This document shows, piece by piece, positions 1 through 8,634 of a stretch of DNA of 64,000 nt (position 1 is the stretch's first letter; each line of letters starts with the position of its first letter). Position numbers and translations under genes: made by a program. The DNA is from Polynucleobacter sp. MWH-S4W17 (GTDB lineage: Bacteria; Pseudomonadota; Gammaproteobacteria; Burkholderiales; Burkholderiaceae), in assembly GCF_018687535.1 (NCBI RefSeq), contig NZ_CP061295.1, positions 682,001 to 746,000 of the forward strand, written 5' to 3'. Under the pieces are notes generated by a model. That model saw nothing but the letters and a program-made list of their open reading frames with translations, did not search any database and was not told the origin of the DNA.

Positions 1-1
1 A

Positions 2-2122
2 GCCCAGTTTTTGCATCAATACCATGCTGCCGCTTATATTGAGCAGGACAAAACGCGCCGTAATGCAGGTGAAATCAATAAAGCGGTAAATGCAATCTTT
101 CGGGGTGAGCAAGTTCCCCCTGATTACCCATACTCAGAACAGCAAACGCTTTGGGCTGCTCCTGATGAGGGCAAACCCACCGACGTTTATGCCCAACAAG
201 GCGAGATTTATTTACTACCGCTGATTCCTTATGTGGAGCAGACTCAAGAGTTACGAGAAGGCAGCGCTTTTGATCGTGCCATTGCGGATTCAAGTGAAAC
301 TATTGGAGTGATTCAGCGCCAGCATGAGGGTGAGTTAGTGGCGCGCCTCATTCAAGAAGTAGTTGCAACCCGAAAAGTTGCTGACAAAGAGGGCGGCAAG
401 GAAATTTGGCGAGACGCCAGAGCAAGCGATTTTTTGTTACTCGTCAAGCGGCGTAAATACCTGCCTCAATACGAAAGGGCTTTGCGTGATTTGAAGCTTG
501 CTTATGAGAGTCCTCGTCTAGGTGGCTTGCTCAATACTCTTGAGGTAGATGACCTGATTGCCTTGCTTACTGTACTGGTGACTCCTCGTCACGACCTACC
601 ATTGGCGCAGGTTCTCAGAACCCCAATTTTTGGTTTTACAGAAAAACAAATGCAGCAATTGGCGGTGGCGATGACGTCTGGCCATTACCGCTCCTGGTGG
701 GATGCATTACAAGACAGTAGGGATGCCAAGCTACAAGTAGCTGCGCGTTATTTAAAGCATTGGCATCTTTTAGGTGAGCGCTTGCCGGTTCATGACCTGC
801 TTGATCGTATTTACCAAGAGGGTGATGTGCGCCTGAAATACGCTGCAGTATGTCAGGACCTGGATCGACCCCAGGTCTTGGCAAATTTAGATGCATTCTT
901 AGAGGTGGCGCTCAATCAAGACGGAGGTCAGTATCCAAGCTTGAGTCGCTTTATTCAGGAAATTAACATTAAGCGCCGCGGGGATGACGATGAAACTCCC
1001 GATGAAGGTGATGTAGATGCGGCAAGTGATGAGAACTTGGCTGATGTAGATGAAGAGAGTGAGATGTCAGAAGAGGATCGCCATAAGCGTGTGCGCTTGA
1101 TGACTATTCATGGTGCCAAGGGCTTGGAATCACCCTTTGTCATTATTCTCGATGCAAATAATACCGATACCAATGTGGATTACAGTGGAGTATTGATAGA
1201 CTGGTCTCCGCAAGAAGAGGGGCCATCGCATCTATCGCTGTTTACATCCAAAACATTGACAAGCCCACGTAGCGAAATCAATGAAGCAGAGAAGCAAATT
1301 GGTGAAAAAGAAAACTGGAACTTGCTCTATGTTGCAATGACCCGTGCGCGACAAGGTTTATGGATTAGTGGTGATGCTCAAAAACCAACTGCCAACAATC
1401 CTAGTGGCTTAGATAAAGCCTCTTGGTATGGGAAGGCGAGCAATGCAGGGTTGACTGTATATCAGGTCAATCATCAGGCTGCAGTCACAGAAGAGACTGA
1501 GGCTATAAAATCTAGTAAAGAAAACGCGGTCGAGGATTTTGTCTTGGACTGGAATCCCGCGCAAGAAAGTCATATACAAATGCTGTCTGATATTGAAAGC
1601 GGCGTCACAGTTGAAGTATTTGCAGGCGAGGGCGAACGGGTAGAAGATCCCGACCCAGAAATTTTGGAAGAAGGTACGAACTTCCATAAATTGCTCGAGT
1701 TCCTCACCCCAGATTCCAGCAATGAAACAAGGCCACCCATGCCAAGCGAGCAAGAGCTGATGAATTGGCTGGGGGTAGATGAGGAGCATGCAAAAACGCT
1801 GATCGCTCGGACAAAAACAGTACTAGAGGCTCCCGAACTTAAGCGCTATTTTGCCTCAGGCGAATGGCTGCAAGCTTGGAATGAGCTCGATATCGCTAGT
1901 GAAGAGGGTAAGAGCTATCGCATGGATCGTTTGGTAGAGCTTGATGATCATTTGGCCATCATCGATTACAAACTCACTATCCCAGAGGTGGGTAGCGAGA
2001 AATATGAAAAGTACCGCAAGCAATTGCAGGGCTACCAAGCTGAACTCGCACGCATCAGAAAAGATAAGCCAAACAAGGCTTATTTGATTTCATCAAAAGG
2101 TGAGATGGTAGAAGTGAAGTAG
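2..2122 (+). CDS. AddA-type UvrD-family helicase/nuclease, 3' part (cut by window edge)
   Basis: This is the C-terminal ~706 residues of a superfamily 1 helicase that processes double-strand breaks for homologous recombination. The frame is open to the left edge, so the Walker A region and true start lie outside. Visible are helicase motif V (RLMTIHGAKGLE, near nt 1090), motif VI (LYVAMTRARQG, near nt 1325) and a C-terminal PD-(D/E)XK-like nuclease signature (YRMDRL then AIIDYK, nt 1915-1975). An acidic linker of mostly D and E residues precedes motif V. The nuclease at the C-terminus fits AddA or a RecB-like protein; AddA is preferred because Burkholderiales usually carry AddAB-like pairs, but the partner gene is not visible. 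The domain call is firm and the exact subfamily is inferred. Confidence 0.85.
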   Translation, partial: AQFLHQYHAAAYIEQDKTRRNAGEINKAVNAIFRGEQVPPDYPYSEQQTLWAAPDEGKPTDVYAQQGEIYLLPLIPYVEQTQELREGSAFDRAIADSSETIGVIQRQHEGELVARLIQEVVATRKVADKEGGKEIWRDARASDFLLLVKRRKYLPQYERALRDLKLAYESPRLGGLLNTLEVDDLIALLTVLVTPRHDLPLAQVLRTPIFGFTEKQMQQLAVAMTSGHYRSWWDALQDSRDAKLQVAARYLKHWHLLGERLPVHDLLDRIYQEGDVRLKYAAVCQDLDRPQVLANLDAFLEVALNQDGGQYPSLSRFIQEINIKRRGDDDETPDEGDVDAASDENLADVDEESEMSEEDRHKRVRLMTIHGAKGLESPFVIILDANNTDTNVDYSGVLIDWSPQEEGPSHLSLFTSKTLTSPRSEINEAEKQIGEKENWNLLYVAMTRARQGLWISGDAQKPTANNPSGLDKASWYGKASNAGLTVYQVNHQAAVTEETEAIKSSKENAVEDFVLDWNPAQESHIQMLSDIESGVTVEVFAGEGERVEDPDPEILEEGTNFHKLLEFLTPDSSNETRPPMPSEQELMNWLGVDEEHAKTLIARTKTVLEAPELKRYFASGEWLQAWNELDIASEEGKSYRMDRLVELDDHLAIIDYKLTIPEVGSEKYEKYRKQLQGYQAELARIRKDKPNKAYLISSKGEMVEVK

Positions 2123-2126
2123 GGTG

Positions 2127-2474
2127 TTAAGCAGCTACCTTGAATTTATTGGCGATCAAGGTTCCCTTGTTTAACTTCTTTTCAACCATCAAAATGGATT
2201 TAGATTCTCTTTTTACTTCGCCAAGCACTTGGTTGATAAATGTTTGCCAACCTTCACCTTTAGATTTATAAAAATCTAAAACATCCTTATCAATCCTTAG
2301 AGTAACTTGTTCTTTAATTCCGCTACCCACAGGTCTTCCCCTGCCGCGAACGACTCTGTGTTTAATCGCATTCCACTCTTCTTCCGTGATAGGCGGGTTA
2401 TCGGGGTCAGATAAGGCGGCCTTAGTAATTGCGGCATCCTCTTCGGCACTCAGTCTAATTAGCTTCTTCTTCAT
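2127..2474 (-). CDS. brnA: BrnA-family antitoxin
   Basis: A 115-residue antitoxin of the BrnA family. The central region (TEEEWNAIKHRVV, then a GRGRPVGS linker) and the ribbon-helix-helix-like C-terminal part (VTLRIDKDVLDFYKSKG, GWQTFINQVL) match the family pattern of toxin-binding N-terminus and DNA-binding C-terminus. Known BrnA proteins neutralise the BrnT ribonuclease and repress their own operon. The gene overlaps the 3' end of the upstream toxin frame by 20 nt, the standard toxin-first order. The frame is complete, although the adjoining toxin gene is frameshifted. Its end lies 4 nt from the convergent helicase gene. Confidence 0.85.
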   Translation of the reverse strand: MKKKLIRLSAEEDAAITKAALSDPDNPPITEEEWNAIKHRVVRGRGRPVGSGIKEQVTLRIDKDVLDFYKSKGEGWQTFINQVLGEVKRESKSILMVEKKLNKGTLIANKFKVAA

Positions 2475-2726
2475 AGATTTTCATCTCACGGTTATTTGCT
2501 TTTCTTAAACTAATAATTCTCATCGCTATTTTTGACTCTACATAAATCACGCAATACAGGCGTTCATTCATTAACACCAAAGCAATCCGTCTTTCTTCAC
2601 CGTAATTCTTTCTTTCATCGATCCAGCTAAAGGCTGTATCCCAATCAAGTATCTTTGCATTTGAGAGCGGAAGGCCATGTTTTGCGAGGTTGAATCATTT
2701 TTTGCCGAATCATAAGTGAATTTCAT
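2455..2726 (-). pseudogene. brnT: BrnT-family toxin, disrupted by a single-base frameshift
   Basis: From the ATG at 2724-2726 the frame encodes MKFTYDSAKNDS and then goes out of register. The next 78 codons are intact in the adjacent frame, starting NLAKHGLPLS and ending with the BrnT-like MRIISLRKANNREMKIYEE region. One missing base near 2690-2693 explains it (GATTCAACC where GAT TCN AAC C is expected). In the downstream frame a TGA sits two codons before AAC and no start codon follows for more than 100 nt, so internal initiation of a full toxin is unlikely. BrnT is a small ribonuclease of about 90 residues; the repaired frame would be 90. Either a real inactivating mutation or a sequencing error. 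Confidence 0.8.
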
Positions 2727-2734
2727 CGGAAATA

Positions 2735-2781
2735 TTGTAGTTACGTTAAATCATAACATCAATGAATTAATATAACTACAA
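2735..2781. promoter_or_regulatory. Inverted repeat upstream of brnTA, candidate BrnA operator
   Basis: Perfect 9-bp arms TTGTAGTTA (2735-2743) and TAACTACAA (2773-2781) are separated by 29 bp and begin 8 bp upstream of the toxin start codon. BrnA proteins autorepress through inverted repeats in the brnT promoter. The assignment as operator is inferred from position and symmetry. Confidence 0.5.
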
Positions 2782-2942
2782 AAATTATGGGAATTTCAAT
2801 CTAAAGAAGAGGGTAGCAAGGAGTGTGAAGGGGGTGCTCATGCCCTTGAATTTCCCGTAAAAGCCCTCATATGGATGATGAATAGCAGAAATGCCTAAAC
2901 TGGCGATAATAAAATTCGCAGCAAAACATTTCACGAGGAGTC

Positions 2943-3764
2943 ATGATGAAAATGGGTAATTTACTCAAGTTGTTTGTTGGTGTATTCGCAAGCGCGCTAT
3001 TACTAACGAGTCATCTTGCTTTTGCAGAAGCTACTTTGCCCGAGGTCTATCAAGCAATTGAATCTGGGCAATTGGCAAAAGCGGATGCCATGATGCAAGA
3101 GGTCTTGAAAAATCATCCTAATAGCGGCAAGGCACATTACATGGCTTCTGAGCTTTACCTCAAAGAAGGTAAGTTAGATGCTGCAAGAAGCGCTTTTGTA
3201 CAAGCAGAAAATCTGGCGCCAGGTTTACCATTTGCTCAACCTGATTCTGTACAAAGGCTCCAAGCGCAATTACGTGCAGGTACAGCACCAGGCAACGTTA
3301 ATACTAATGCGGGTGCAAATTCCATCTTTACTAGCCCAGTTTTTTGGATCTTGATTGCTATCTTGGTTGCGGGCGTAATCTTCTTTATGAGGAAGCGCCA
3401 GCAGCCAGTGGAGGTTTATAACGCGCCGACTGCAAATGGACCATATCCAGGGGCACCAGGAGCGCCTGGCACCTATCCGCCTGGTTACCCAGGCGCACCA
3501 GCATCTGGCATGGGCGGTGGTTTAATGGGCAGCTTAGCGACTGGTGCAGCGCTCGGTGCTGGTATGGTTGCTGGTGAAGCTTTGGCAAGTCATTTAATGG
3601 GCGGTAATCAACGCCCAAATCCAAACCTCAATAACGACTTTAACCAAGTAGGCGGTCAGGCACCAGATGCTGCCAACCTTGGCGTCAATGATGCAAGCTC
3701 TTGGGATGATGGTGGTTCGAGCTCTTGGGATGATGGCGGTGGTGATTTTATGAGCGACGTGTAA
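2943..3764 (+). CDS. TPR-containing membrane protein
   Basis: A 273-residue protein with an N-terminal signal peptide (hydrophobic segment ending near LAFA), a TPR-like helical region (about residues 30-100, with DAMMQEVLKNHP and GKLDAARSAFVQAE resembling TPR repeats), one transmembrane helix (FWILIAILVAGVIFFM) and a Pro/Gly-rich then Gly/Ala-rich C-terminus ending in repeated SSWDDGG units. A GAGGAG ribosome-binding site lies just ahead of the ATG-ATG start. Such proteins occur widely in Burkholderiales as unassigned tetratricopeptide proteins. A scaffold role at the inner membrane is plausible, but no function can be stated. Confidence 0.75.
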   Translation: MMKMGNLLKLFVGVFASALLLTSHLAFAEATLPEVYQAIESGQLAKADAMMQEVLKNHPNSGKAHYMASELYLKEGKLDAARSAFVQAENLAPGLPFAQPDSVQRLQAQLRAGTAPGNVNTNAGANSIFTSPVFWILIAILVAGVIFFMRKRQQPVEVYNAPTANGPYPGAPGAPGTYPPGYPGAPASGMGGGLMGSLATGAALGAGMVAGEALASHLMGGNQRPNPNLNNDFNQVGGQAPDAANLGVNDASSWDDGGSSSWDDGGGDFMSDV

Positions 3765-3792
3765 GAATAACTAAGAGGGTGGAGAGAGCACT

Positions 3793-4296
3793 ATGGCAAT
3801 TTCAATGTACCAAGCGTCAATACCGCAATTGACAAAGATGCTCACCAATCTTTCCAATATCCTCAAAAAGGGTGAGGAGTTTGCAAGTGCCAAGAGTCTT
3901 GATAGCAAAGCATTGGTGGAGGGTCGTCTTGCCCCAGATATGTTTCCGCTATCCAAGCAAGTTCAAATTGCTTGTGATCAAGTGAAAAATGGCATGGCGC
4001 GCCTAGCCGGTGTTGAGCCACTCAAATTTGAAGATAACGAAACTACTTTTACCCAGCTACAAGACCGTATTGCTAAAACTATTGCTTTTGCCAATAGCCT
4101 CAAGCCAGAGCAAATTAATGGCACTGAAGCAAAAGAAATTAAGTTCTCTATTAAAGAATGGAGCTTTGAGTTTGTCGGCGAGCAATATCTGCTGACCTGG
4201 ATCATCCCAAACTTTTATTTCCATGTAACCACGGCTTATGACATTTTGCGTCATAACGGGGTGGAGATCGGGAAGACCGATTACTTGGGCGGCTAA
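3793..4296 (+). CDS. DUF1993 family protein
   Basis: A 167-residue soluble protein matching the DUF1993 family along its length: the N-terminal ISMYQASIPQLTKML helix, a central ARLAG segment and the C-terminal NFYFHVTTAYDILRHNG motif ending close to DYLGG. The family is predicted to adopt a four-helix DinB-like fold and has no established activity; a conserved His in FYFHVTTAYDILRHNG could be a metal ligand by analogy with DinB proteins, which is inference. The start has a purine-rich upstream sequence (GGGTGGAGAG). It stands alone, followed by a strong bidirectional terminator. Confidence 0.8.
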   Translation: MAISMYQASIPQLTKMLTNLSNILKKGEEFASAKSLDSKALVEGRLAPDMFPLSKQVQIACDQVKNGMARLAGVEPLKFEDNETTFTQLQDRIAKTIAFANSLKPEQINGTEAKEIKFSIKEWSFEFVGEQYLLTWIIPNFYFHVTTAYDILRHNGVEIGKTDYLGG

Positions 4297-4453
4297 GTAG
4301 CCCTTACAATATAGTCATGGAATATTTTTCACAAATCGTTGAGACTGTAAACCCTTGGCTCTTCCGAGCCAGTGTTTACCTATCCAACGCTTTTCTGGAT
4401 GATCCGGCAATTCTCGCTTTTGCTTTTTGCTAGAGCGGAAAGCAAGCATCCAA

Positions 4454-4486
4454 TAAAAAACCACCGAACATGCGGTGGTTTTTTAT
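4454..4486. terminator. Bidirectional rho-independent terminator
   Basis: A perfect hairpin (CCACCG 4461-4466, loop AACATG, CGGTGG 4473-4478) is flanked by six A on the left and six T on the right, so it can terminate transcripts from both directions. It separates the DUF1993 gene from the convergent Bug receptor gene. Confidence 0.9.
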
Positions 4487-4503
4487 TTAAGGAAGTTAAA
4501 GCC

Positions 4504-5466
4504 TTACTTAATCATCCCTGCATTCTTGGCATCATCCATGGCTTGAGCTGTTTTCTCTTTCATAAATGCCGGCATCTTTGCCAGAGGAACATCCACAATC
4601 ACAAAGCCAGCATCTTCCAATTTCTTTTTAGTCTCGGGATCGGCATTGAGCTGTGCGAAGTAGTCAGACATCTTTTGTTGCAATATCAGCGGGGTTGCTT
4701 TGGGCACGGCAACGCCACGATACGCACCATCCACCCAGTTCAATCCCAGCTCTTTAAAGGTTGGTACGTCCGGTAGAGCGGGATTACGTTTCTCAGTAGC
4801 AATTGCTAGCGTACGCACTTTCCCTTTTTGCTGAATAGCCAAAGGCAAATAACCCATAGCACCATCAACGTGCATTCCAATCAGGGCGGTAATTAAATCA
4901 CCCGTGCCTTTAAAGGGAACGTAAGTAATTTTGACGCCAGCCAGTTTATTGAGGCGCTCGACTGCCATGTGGTTAGCTGAGAACTGCGCGGATCCAGCAA
5001 GCGTCATCTTGCCGGGATCTTTTTTGGCAGCCGTAATAAATTCTTGATAGGTCTTGTAAGGACTATCTGCAGACACCATCAAAGCATCTGGTGTGAAGTG
5101 ATAGTAGTAGATCGCATTAATGTCTTCAGTCTTGTACTGAATGCCTTCTTGTAGCGGCTGCAAGATGGTGTGGGGAATATTGACGCCCACTACTGTTGCG
5201 CCATCGGCTGGATAGGTATTAAGGCTACTCCAAGCCAATGCGCCGCCTGCGCCAGCACGGTTCATCACTACCATCGGCTGCTTGAATTTCTTAGCGGAGA
5301 TGTCGGCTTGGTAGCGCGCCACCAGGTCAGACTCGCCAGCAGGTGGGAAGGGAATGATGTACTGAATAGTCCTATCGGGGAAGGGTTGAGCATGCGCGCC
5401 GGACAACAAGCCAAGTAAAACCAAGCCAATACTCAGCAATCTACTTAGAAATTGAAATAGCTTCAT
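4504..5466 (-). CDS. Bug-family tripartite tricarboxylate transporter substrate-binding protein
   Basis: A 320-residue periplasmic receptor of the Bug/TctC family. A Sec signal peptide (to about residue 26, ALLSGAHAQ) precedes the typical FPDRTIQYIIPFPPAGESD strand, the segment GAGGALAWSSL, and later VPFKGTGDLITALIGMHVD and the ALPDVPTFKELGL signature. Family members bind small carboxylates or related metabolites for TctAB-type uptake. No TctA or TctB gene is nearby, so this is one of the many orphan Bug receptors of betaproteobacteria. Its ATG overlaps the stop of the dehydrogenase gene by ATGA, implying co-translation and a substrate related to that enzyme. Confidence 0.9.
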   Translation of the reverse strand: MKLFQFLSRLLSIGLVLLGLLSGAHAQPFPDRTIQYIIPFPPAGESDLVARYQADISAKKFKQPMVVMNRAGAGGALAWSSLNTYPADGATVVGVNIPHTILQPLQEGIQYKTEDINAIYYYHFTPDALMVSADSPYKTYQEFITAAKKDPGKMTLAGSAQFSANHMAVERLNKLAGVKITYVPFKGTGDLITALIGMHVDGAMGYLPLAIQQKGKVRTLAIATEKRNPALPDVPTFKELGLNWVDGAYRGVAVPKATPLILQQKMSDYFAQLNADPETKKKLEDAGFVIVDVPLAKMPAFMKEKTAQAMDDAKNAGMIK

Positions 5467-6530
5467 TTGGAGATCTCCTCAATGACTGCATTAGTAACGT
5501 CACTCATCATGGCTGTGCCGCCTAAATCACGAGTGTGCAACTTAGGATTGGCTGTCACTTTTTCAATGGCTGCCATTAACTTTGCGCCGAGCGCTTTTTC
5601 ACCCAGGAAGTCGAGCATCATTACTGCTGACCAGAAGGTGCCAATTGGATTGGCAAGACCTTTGCCCATAATGTCAAAAGCAGAACCATGAATCGGTTCA
5701 AACATGGATGGGTAACGACGTTCTGGATCCAAGTTGGCAGTTGGTGCGATACCCAAGCTGCCGGCTAGGGCAGCCGCTAAATCACTGAGGACATCGGCAT
5801 GTAAGTTGGTTGCAACAATGGTGTCTAAAGATTCTGGGCGATTGACCATGCGCGCAGTAGCGGCATCAACCAATTCTTTATCCCAGGTGACATCCGGAAA
5901 GTCTTTGGCAACGATATTGGCGATCTCGTCCCACATCACCATGCCATGGCGCTGAGCATTAGATTTAGTGATGACTGTGAGGTGCTTGCGAGGGCGTGAC
6001 TGCGCGAGCTTAAAGGCGAAGCGCTGTACGCGCTCAACGCCAACGCGAGTCATGATGCTCATATCAGAGGCAACCTCAATGGGATGGCCTTGATGGGCTC
6101 TACCGCCTACACCAGAGTATTCGCCTTCAGAGTTCTCGCGCACGATGACCCAGTCGAGTTGACCTGGTTTGCAATTACGTAGTGGTGTTTCGATGCCAGG
6201 AAGAATGCGCGTAGGACGCACGTTTGCGTATTGATCAAAGCCTTGGCAGATTTTGAGACGCAAGCCCCATAAAGTAATGTGATCCGGAATCTTGGGGTCG
6301 CCAGCAGAGCCGAACAAGATGGCGTCTTTAGAACGCAAGGGCTCAAGACCATCCTCGGGCATCATGATGCCGTGCTTACGGTAATAATCACCACCCCAAT
6401 CAAATTGCTCGAATGCAAAAGCGACTTCAGGATGTTTTTTGCTTAAGGCATTTAATACCTTCTCGCACTCCGGGATTACTTCTTTGCCAATGCCGTCGCC
6501 TGGGACGGACGCAATCTGATACGTCTTCAT
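5463..6530 (-). CDS. Tartrate/D-malate dehydrogenase-type isopropylmalate dehydrogenase family enzyme
   Basis: A 355-residue NAD-dependent beta-decarboxylating dehydrogenase. Signatures: GDGIGKEV at the N-terminus, NVRPTRILPG, VIVRENSEGEYSG, the lysine-containing KSNAQRHG segment, metal-binding ATNLHADVLSDLAA, and EPIHGSAFDIMGKG near the adenosine site. The family members with WGLRLKICQGFDQYANVRP are usually annotated as tartrate dehydrogenase or D-malate dehydrogenase rather than LeuB. Likely products are oxaloglycolate or pyruvate plus CO2, which cannot be separated by sequence. It is the first gene of a two-gene unit with the Bug receptor, divergent from umuDC. Confidence 0.85.
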   Translation of the reverse strand: MKTYQIASVPGDGIGKEVIPECEKVLNALSKKHPEVAFAFEQFDWGGDYYRKHGIMMPEDGLEPLRSKDAILFGSAGDPKIPDHITLWGLRLKICQGFDQYANVRPTRILPGIETPLRNCKPGQLDWVIVRENSEGEYSGVGGRAHQGHPIEVASDMSIMTRVGVERVQRFAFKLAQSRPRKHLTVITKSNAQRHGMVMWDEIANIVAKDFPDVTWDKELVDAATARMVNRPESLDTIVATNLHADVLSDLAAALAGSLGIAPTANLDPERRYPSMFEPIHGSAFDIMGKGLANPIGTFWSAVMMLDFLGEKALGAKLMAAIEKVTANPKLHTRDLGGTAMMSDVTNAVIEEISK

Positions 6531-6730
6531 ATGTCTCCTACTGTTCTTTTTATATGAGCCACTGGATTACTTCCGCAGTAACTTCTGGAATCATTATGCA
6601 ATTCCTTAGGGGGCAATATGAGTAGGGTCAACTCGGGGTTTATGACTAGGGAGGCCGAGAAAAAAGAGGGGGTGGGAGTGAGTCTATAGCCCCAAAACAA
6701 CAAAAATAAGGCCATTTTTGCGGTTTTTAC

Positions 6731-6756
6731 ATATACTGTATAAACATACAGTATAT
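6731..6756. promoter_or_regulatory. LexA-binding SOS box of umuDC
   Basis: Contains CTGT-N8-ACAG (6736-6751), the canonical LexA half-site spacing, inside a longer perfect inverted repeat with arms ATATACTGTA and TACAGTATAT around TAAACA. It ends 3 bp before the umuD start codon and overlaps a TATAAA-like -10 (6739-6744) with TTTTGC (6717-6722) as a possible -35. Repression by LexA and induction by DNA damage follow directly from established knowledge. Confidence 0.9.
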
Positions 6757-6758
6757 TA

Positions 6759-7259
6759 ATGACTATGACGCAAGTAATAAACCCCGCAAAAGTAACCCTG
6801 AGCCAGGCACCACAAGCCTTGACAGGCCATTTTGCCGCCTATGAGCTCAAGCTCCTAAGCCACCGGATGTCAGCTGGATTCCCTAGTCCAGCGGCAGATT
6901 ACGCTGAAGACGGCCTCGATCTGAACCATTACCTCGTCCAAAACAAGCCAGCCACCTTCATGTTCACTGTGAAGGGGGACTCCATGCTGGGTGCGGGGAT
7001 TTGTGATGGCGACAAGGTCGTCGTTGATAAGGCCCTTAAGCCAAAACATAAAGATATCGTAGTCGCGGTGGTTGATAGTGAGTACACCATCAAGCGCCTT
7101 TATCAGTTACGCGGCCGTATTGAGCTCCAACCAGAAAACCCAAACTATCAAGCCATCACCTTTAATGAAGGCAGTGAGCTACAAATCTGGGGTGTAGTGG
7201 TTGGGGTAGTACGAAAGTACAGCAATGCCAGCACCAGATACAACAAAGAGGGCAAGTGA
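6759..7259 (+). CDS. umuD: UmuD, S24-family translesion polymerase subunit
   Basis: A 166-residue LexA-like self-cleaving protein; RecA filaments stimulate cleavage to UmuD', the active accessory subunit of DNA polymerase V. The cleavage region [11 protein letters not shown] gives an Ala39-Gly40 site, where E. coli UmuD has Cys-Gly. The catalytic dyad is Ser75 (KGDSMLG) and Lys112 (YTIKRLY), 37 residues apart exactly as in E. coli. The N-terminal extension before the cleavage site is about 15 residues longer than in E. coli. ATG at 6759 is chosen, with an alternative ATG two codons later. It lies directly behind an SOS box and 1 nt upstream of umuC. Confidence 0.95.
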   Translation: MTMTQVINPAKVTLSQAPQALTGHFAAYELKLLSHRMSAGFPSPAADYAEDGLDLNHYLVQNKPATFMFTVKGDSMLGAGICDGDKVVVDKALKPKHKDIVVAVVDSEYTIKRLYQLRGRIELQPENPNYQAITFNEGSELQIWGVVVGVVRKYSNASTRYNKEGK

Positions 7260-7260
7260 G

Positions 7261-8571
7261 ATGAATGCACAAAACATTTCAAATCCACTCTTCGCACTCG
7301 TAGATGTAAATAATTTCTATGTTTCTTGTGAGCGCGTATTCCAGCCTAAGTTAGAAGAGGTGCCGATGGTGGTGCTATCCAATAACGATGGCTGCGCCGT
7401 AGCGCGCAGTGCTGAAGTCAAAGCGCTTGGCGTCAAGATGGGAACACCCTGGTTTCAAATGAAGGACTTGGCCAAGCAGCATGGCATTCAGGCTTACTCG
7501 TCTAATTACACCTTGTATGGTGACATGAGTAGTCGCGTAGTTCAGGTGCTGAGAGCATTCACGCCCAACCTAGAGGTTTACAGCATCGACGAGAGCTTCT
7601 TGCAAATCGAGACCGTCTTAAAGCAGTATCAAGACACGATTGAATTAGGTCAAAAAATCAAGCGGGAAGTGAAAGACACTACTGGCTTGCCAGTCTGTGT
7701 GGGCATTGGTGCTAGCAAGACCTTAGCTAAGTTAGCCAATCACTTGGCTAAGAAACACAAGCAGTTCGTTGGGGTATGTGATGTCAATGCCATGGCCAAA
7801 GAAGAGCTCTATCAGTGGATGAGCGAGACTGGGGTGGGCGAGGTCTGGGGTGTAGGTAAACAAATCGCCAAGAAACTCAAGACCCAAAACATTCAGAGCG
7901 TATTTGACCTTTTGCAAGTCTCACCACAAGCTATGCGTCAACAGTTTGGCGTAGTGATGGAGCGCCTCTGTTATGAACTCCGTGGCACATCTTGCTTGCA
8001 ACTAGAAGAAGTAGCGCCAGCCAAACAACAAATTATTGCCTCACGCAGTTTTGGTAAGTTAGTGACTAGCCAGGTAGAACTTGCAGAATCAGTTGCTACC
8101 CATGTAGCGCGCGCCGCTGAAAAGCTCAGAACGCAAAATAGCACTACGGGCGCGCTCACCGTATTTATTCAAACCAATCCGTTTAAGCAAAACGAGCCAC
8201 AGCATCACCAAAGCGTCACGATTCCATTAGCGAATCCAACGGATAACACGTTGACCTTAACCAATGCAGCGCTGGCTGGCCTCAAGAAAATCTACCAAAC
8301 GAACTTCCGCTACAAGAAGGCGGGCGTCATTCTGAATCTCATTAGCGATAAGCCAACCGCTCAGCAATCCCTGTTTGAGGATATCGAGACTAAAGGTAAG
8401 TCTGCTCACTTGATGAAAGCGGTGGATGAGATCAACACGCGCTTTGGCAATGCATTCATCAGATCTGCAGCCGCAGGAACCAACGGCACTAAAGAAGAGT
8501 GGCAGATGAGATCAAACAATCGGTCGCCGAACTATACGACTAAGTGGGATGAGTTACCGGTAGTTAGATAA
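7261..8571 (+). CDS. umuC: UmuC, catalytic subunit of DNA polymerase V
   Basis: A 436-residue Y-family polymerase for error-prone translesion synthesis. The N-terminal palm carries [16 protein letters not shown] with the first catalytic Asp, the [10 protein letters not shown] finger segment, and VYSIDESFL with the acidic pair. A helix-hairpin-helix region ([12 protein letters not shown]) follows, then the little-finger domain ([10 protein letters not shown]) and a C-terminal tail. The ATG at 7261 is preferred over an in-frame upstream ATG at 7225 that would overlap umuD by 35 nt, because GAGGGCAAG lies just ahead of it. Expression is coupled to umuD under LexA. Confidence 0.95.
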   Translation: MNAQNISNPLFALVDVNNFYVSCERVFQPKLEEVPMVVLSNNDGCAVARSAEVKALGVKMGTPWFQMKDLAKQHGIQAYSSNYTLYGDMSSRVVQVLRAFTPNLEVYSIDESFLQIETVLKQYQDTIELGQKIKREVKDTTGLPVCVGIGASKTLAKLANHLAKKHKQFVGVCDVNAMAKEELYQWMSETGVGEVWGVGKQIAKKLKTQNIQSVFDLLQVSPQAMRQQFGVVMERLCYELRGTSCLQLEEVAPAKQQIIASRSFGKLVTSQVELAESVATHVARAAEKLRTQNSTTGALTVFIQTNPFKQNEPQHHQSVTIPLANPTDNTLTLTNAALAGLKKIYQTNFRYKKAGVILNLISDKPTAQQSLFEDIETKGKSAHLMKAVDEINTRFGNAFIRSAAAGTNGTKEEWQMRSNNRSPNYTTKWDELPVVR

Positions 8572-8634
8572 AGAATTCAGCAACAAAAAACAATTAATCA
8601 ATAGCACGTAACAACGCATAAAGAGGAGAAGCAA

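Noticed and set aside
2690..2716. Programmed -1 frameshift at A-AAA-AAT rescuing BrnT
   Set aside because: A slip there enters a frame with an immediate TGA, so it cannot produce the toxin.
4317..4433. 38-codon ORF after the DUF1993 gene
   Set aside because: No ribosome-binding site, no recognisable pattern, and it ends just before a terminator. Treated as chance.
7225..7260. Upstream ATG for umuC
   Set aside because: It would overlap umuD by 35 nt and add residues unlike UmuC N-termini; the ATG at 7261 has a ribosome-binding site and matches the family start.
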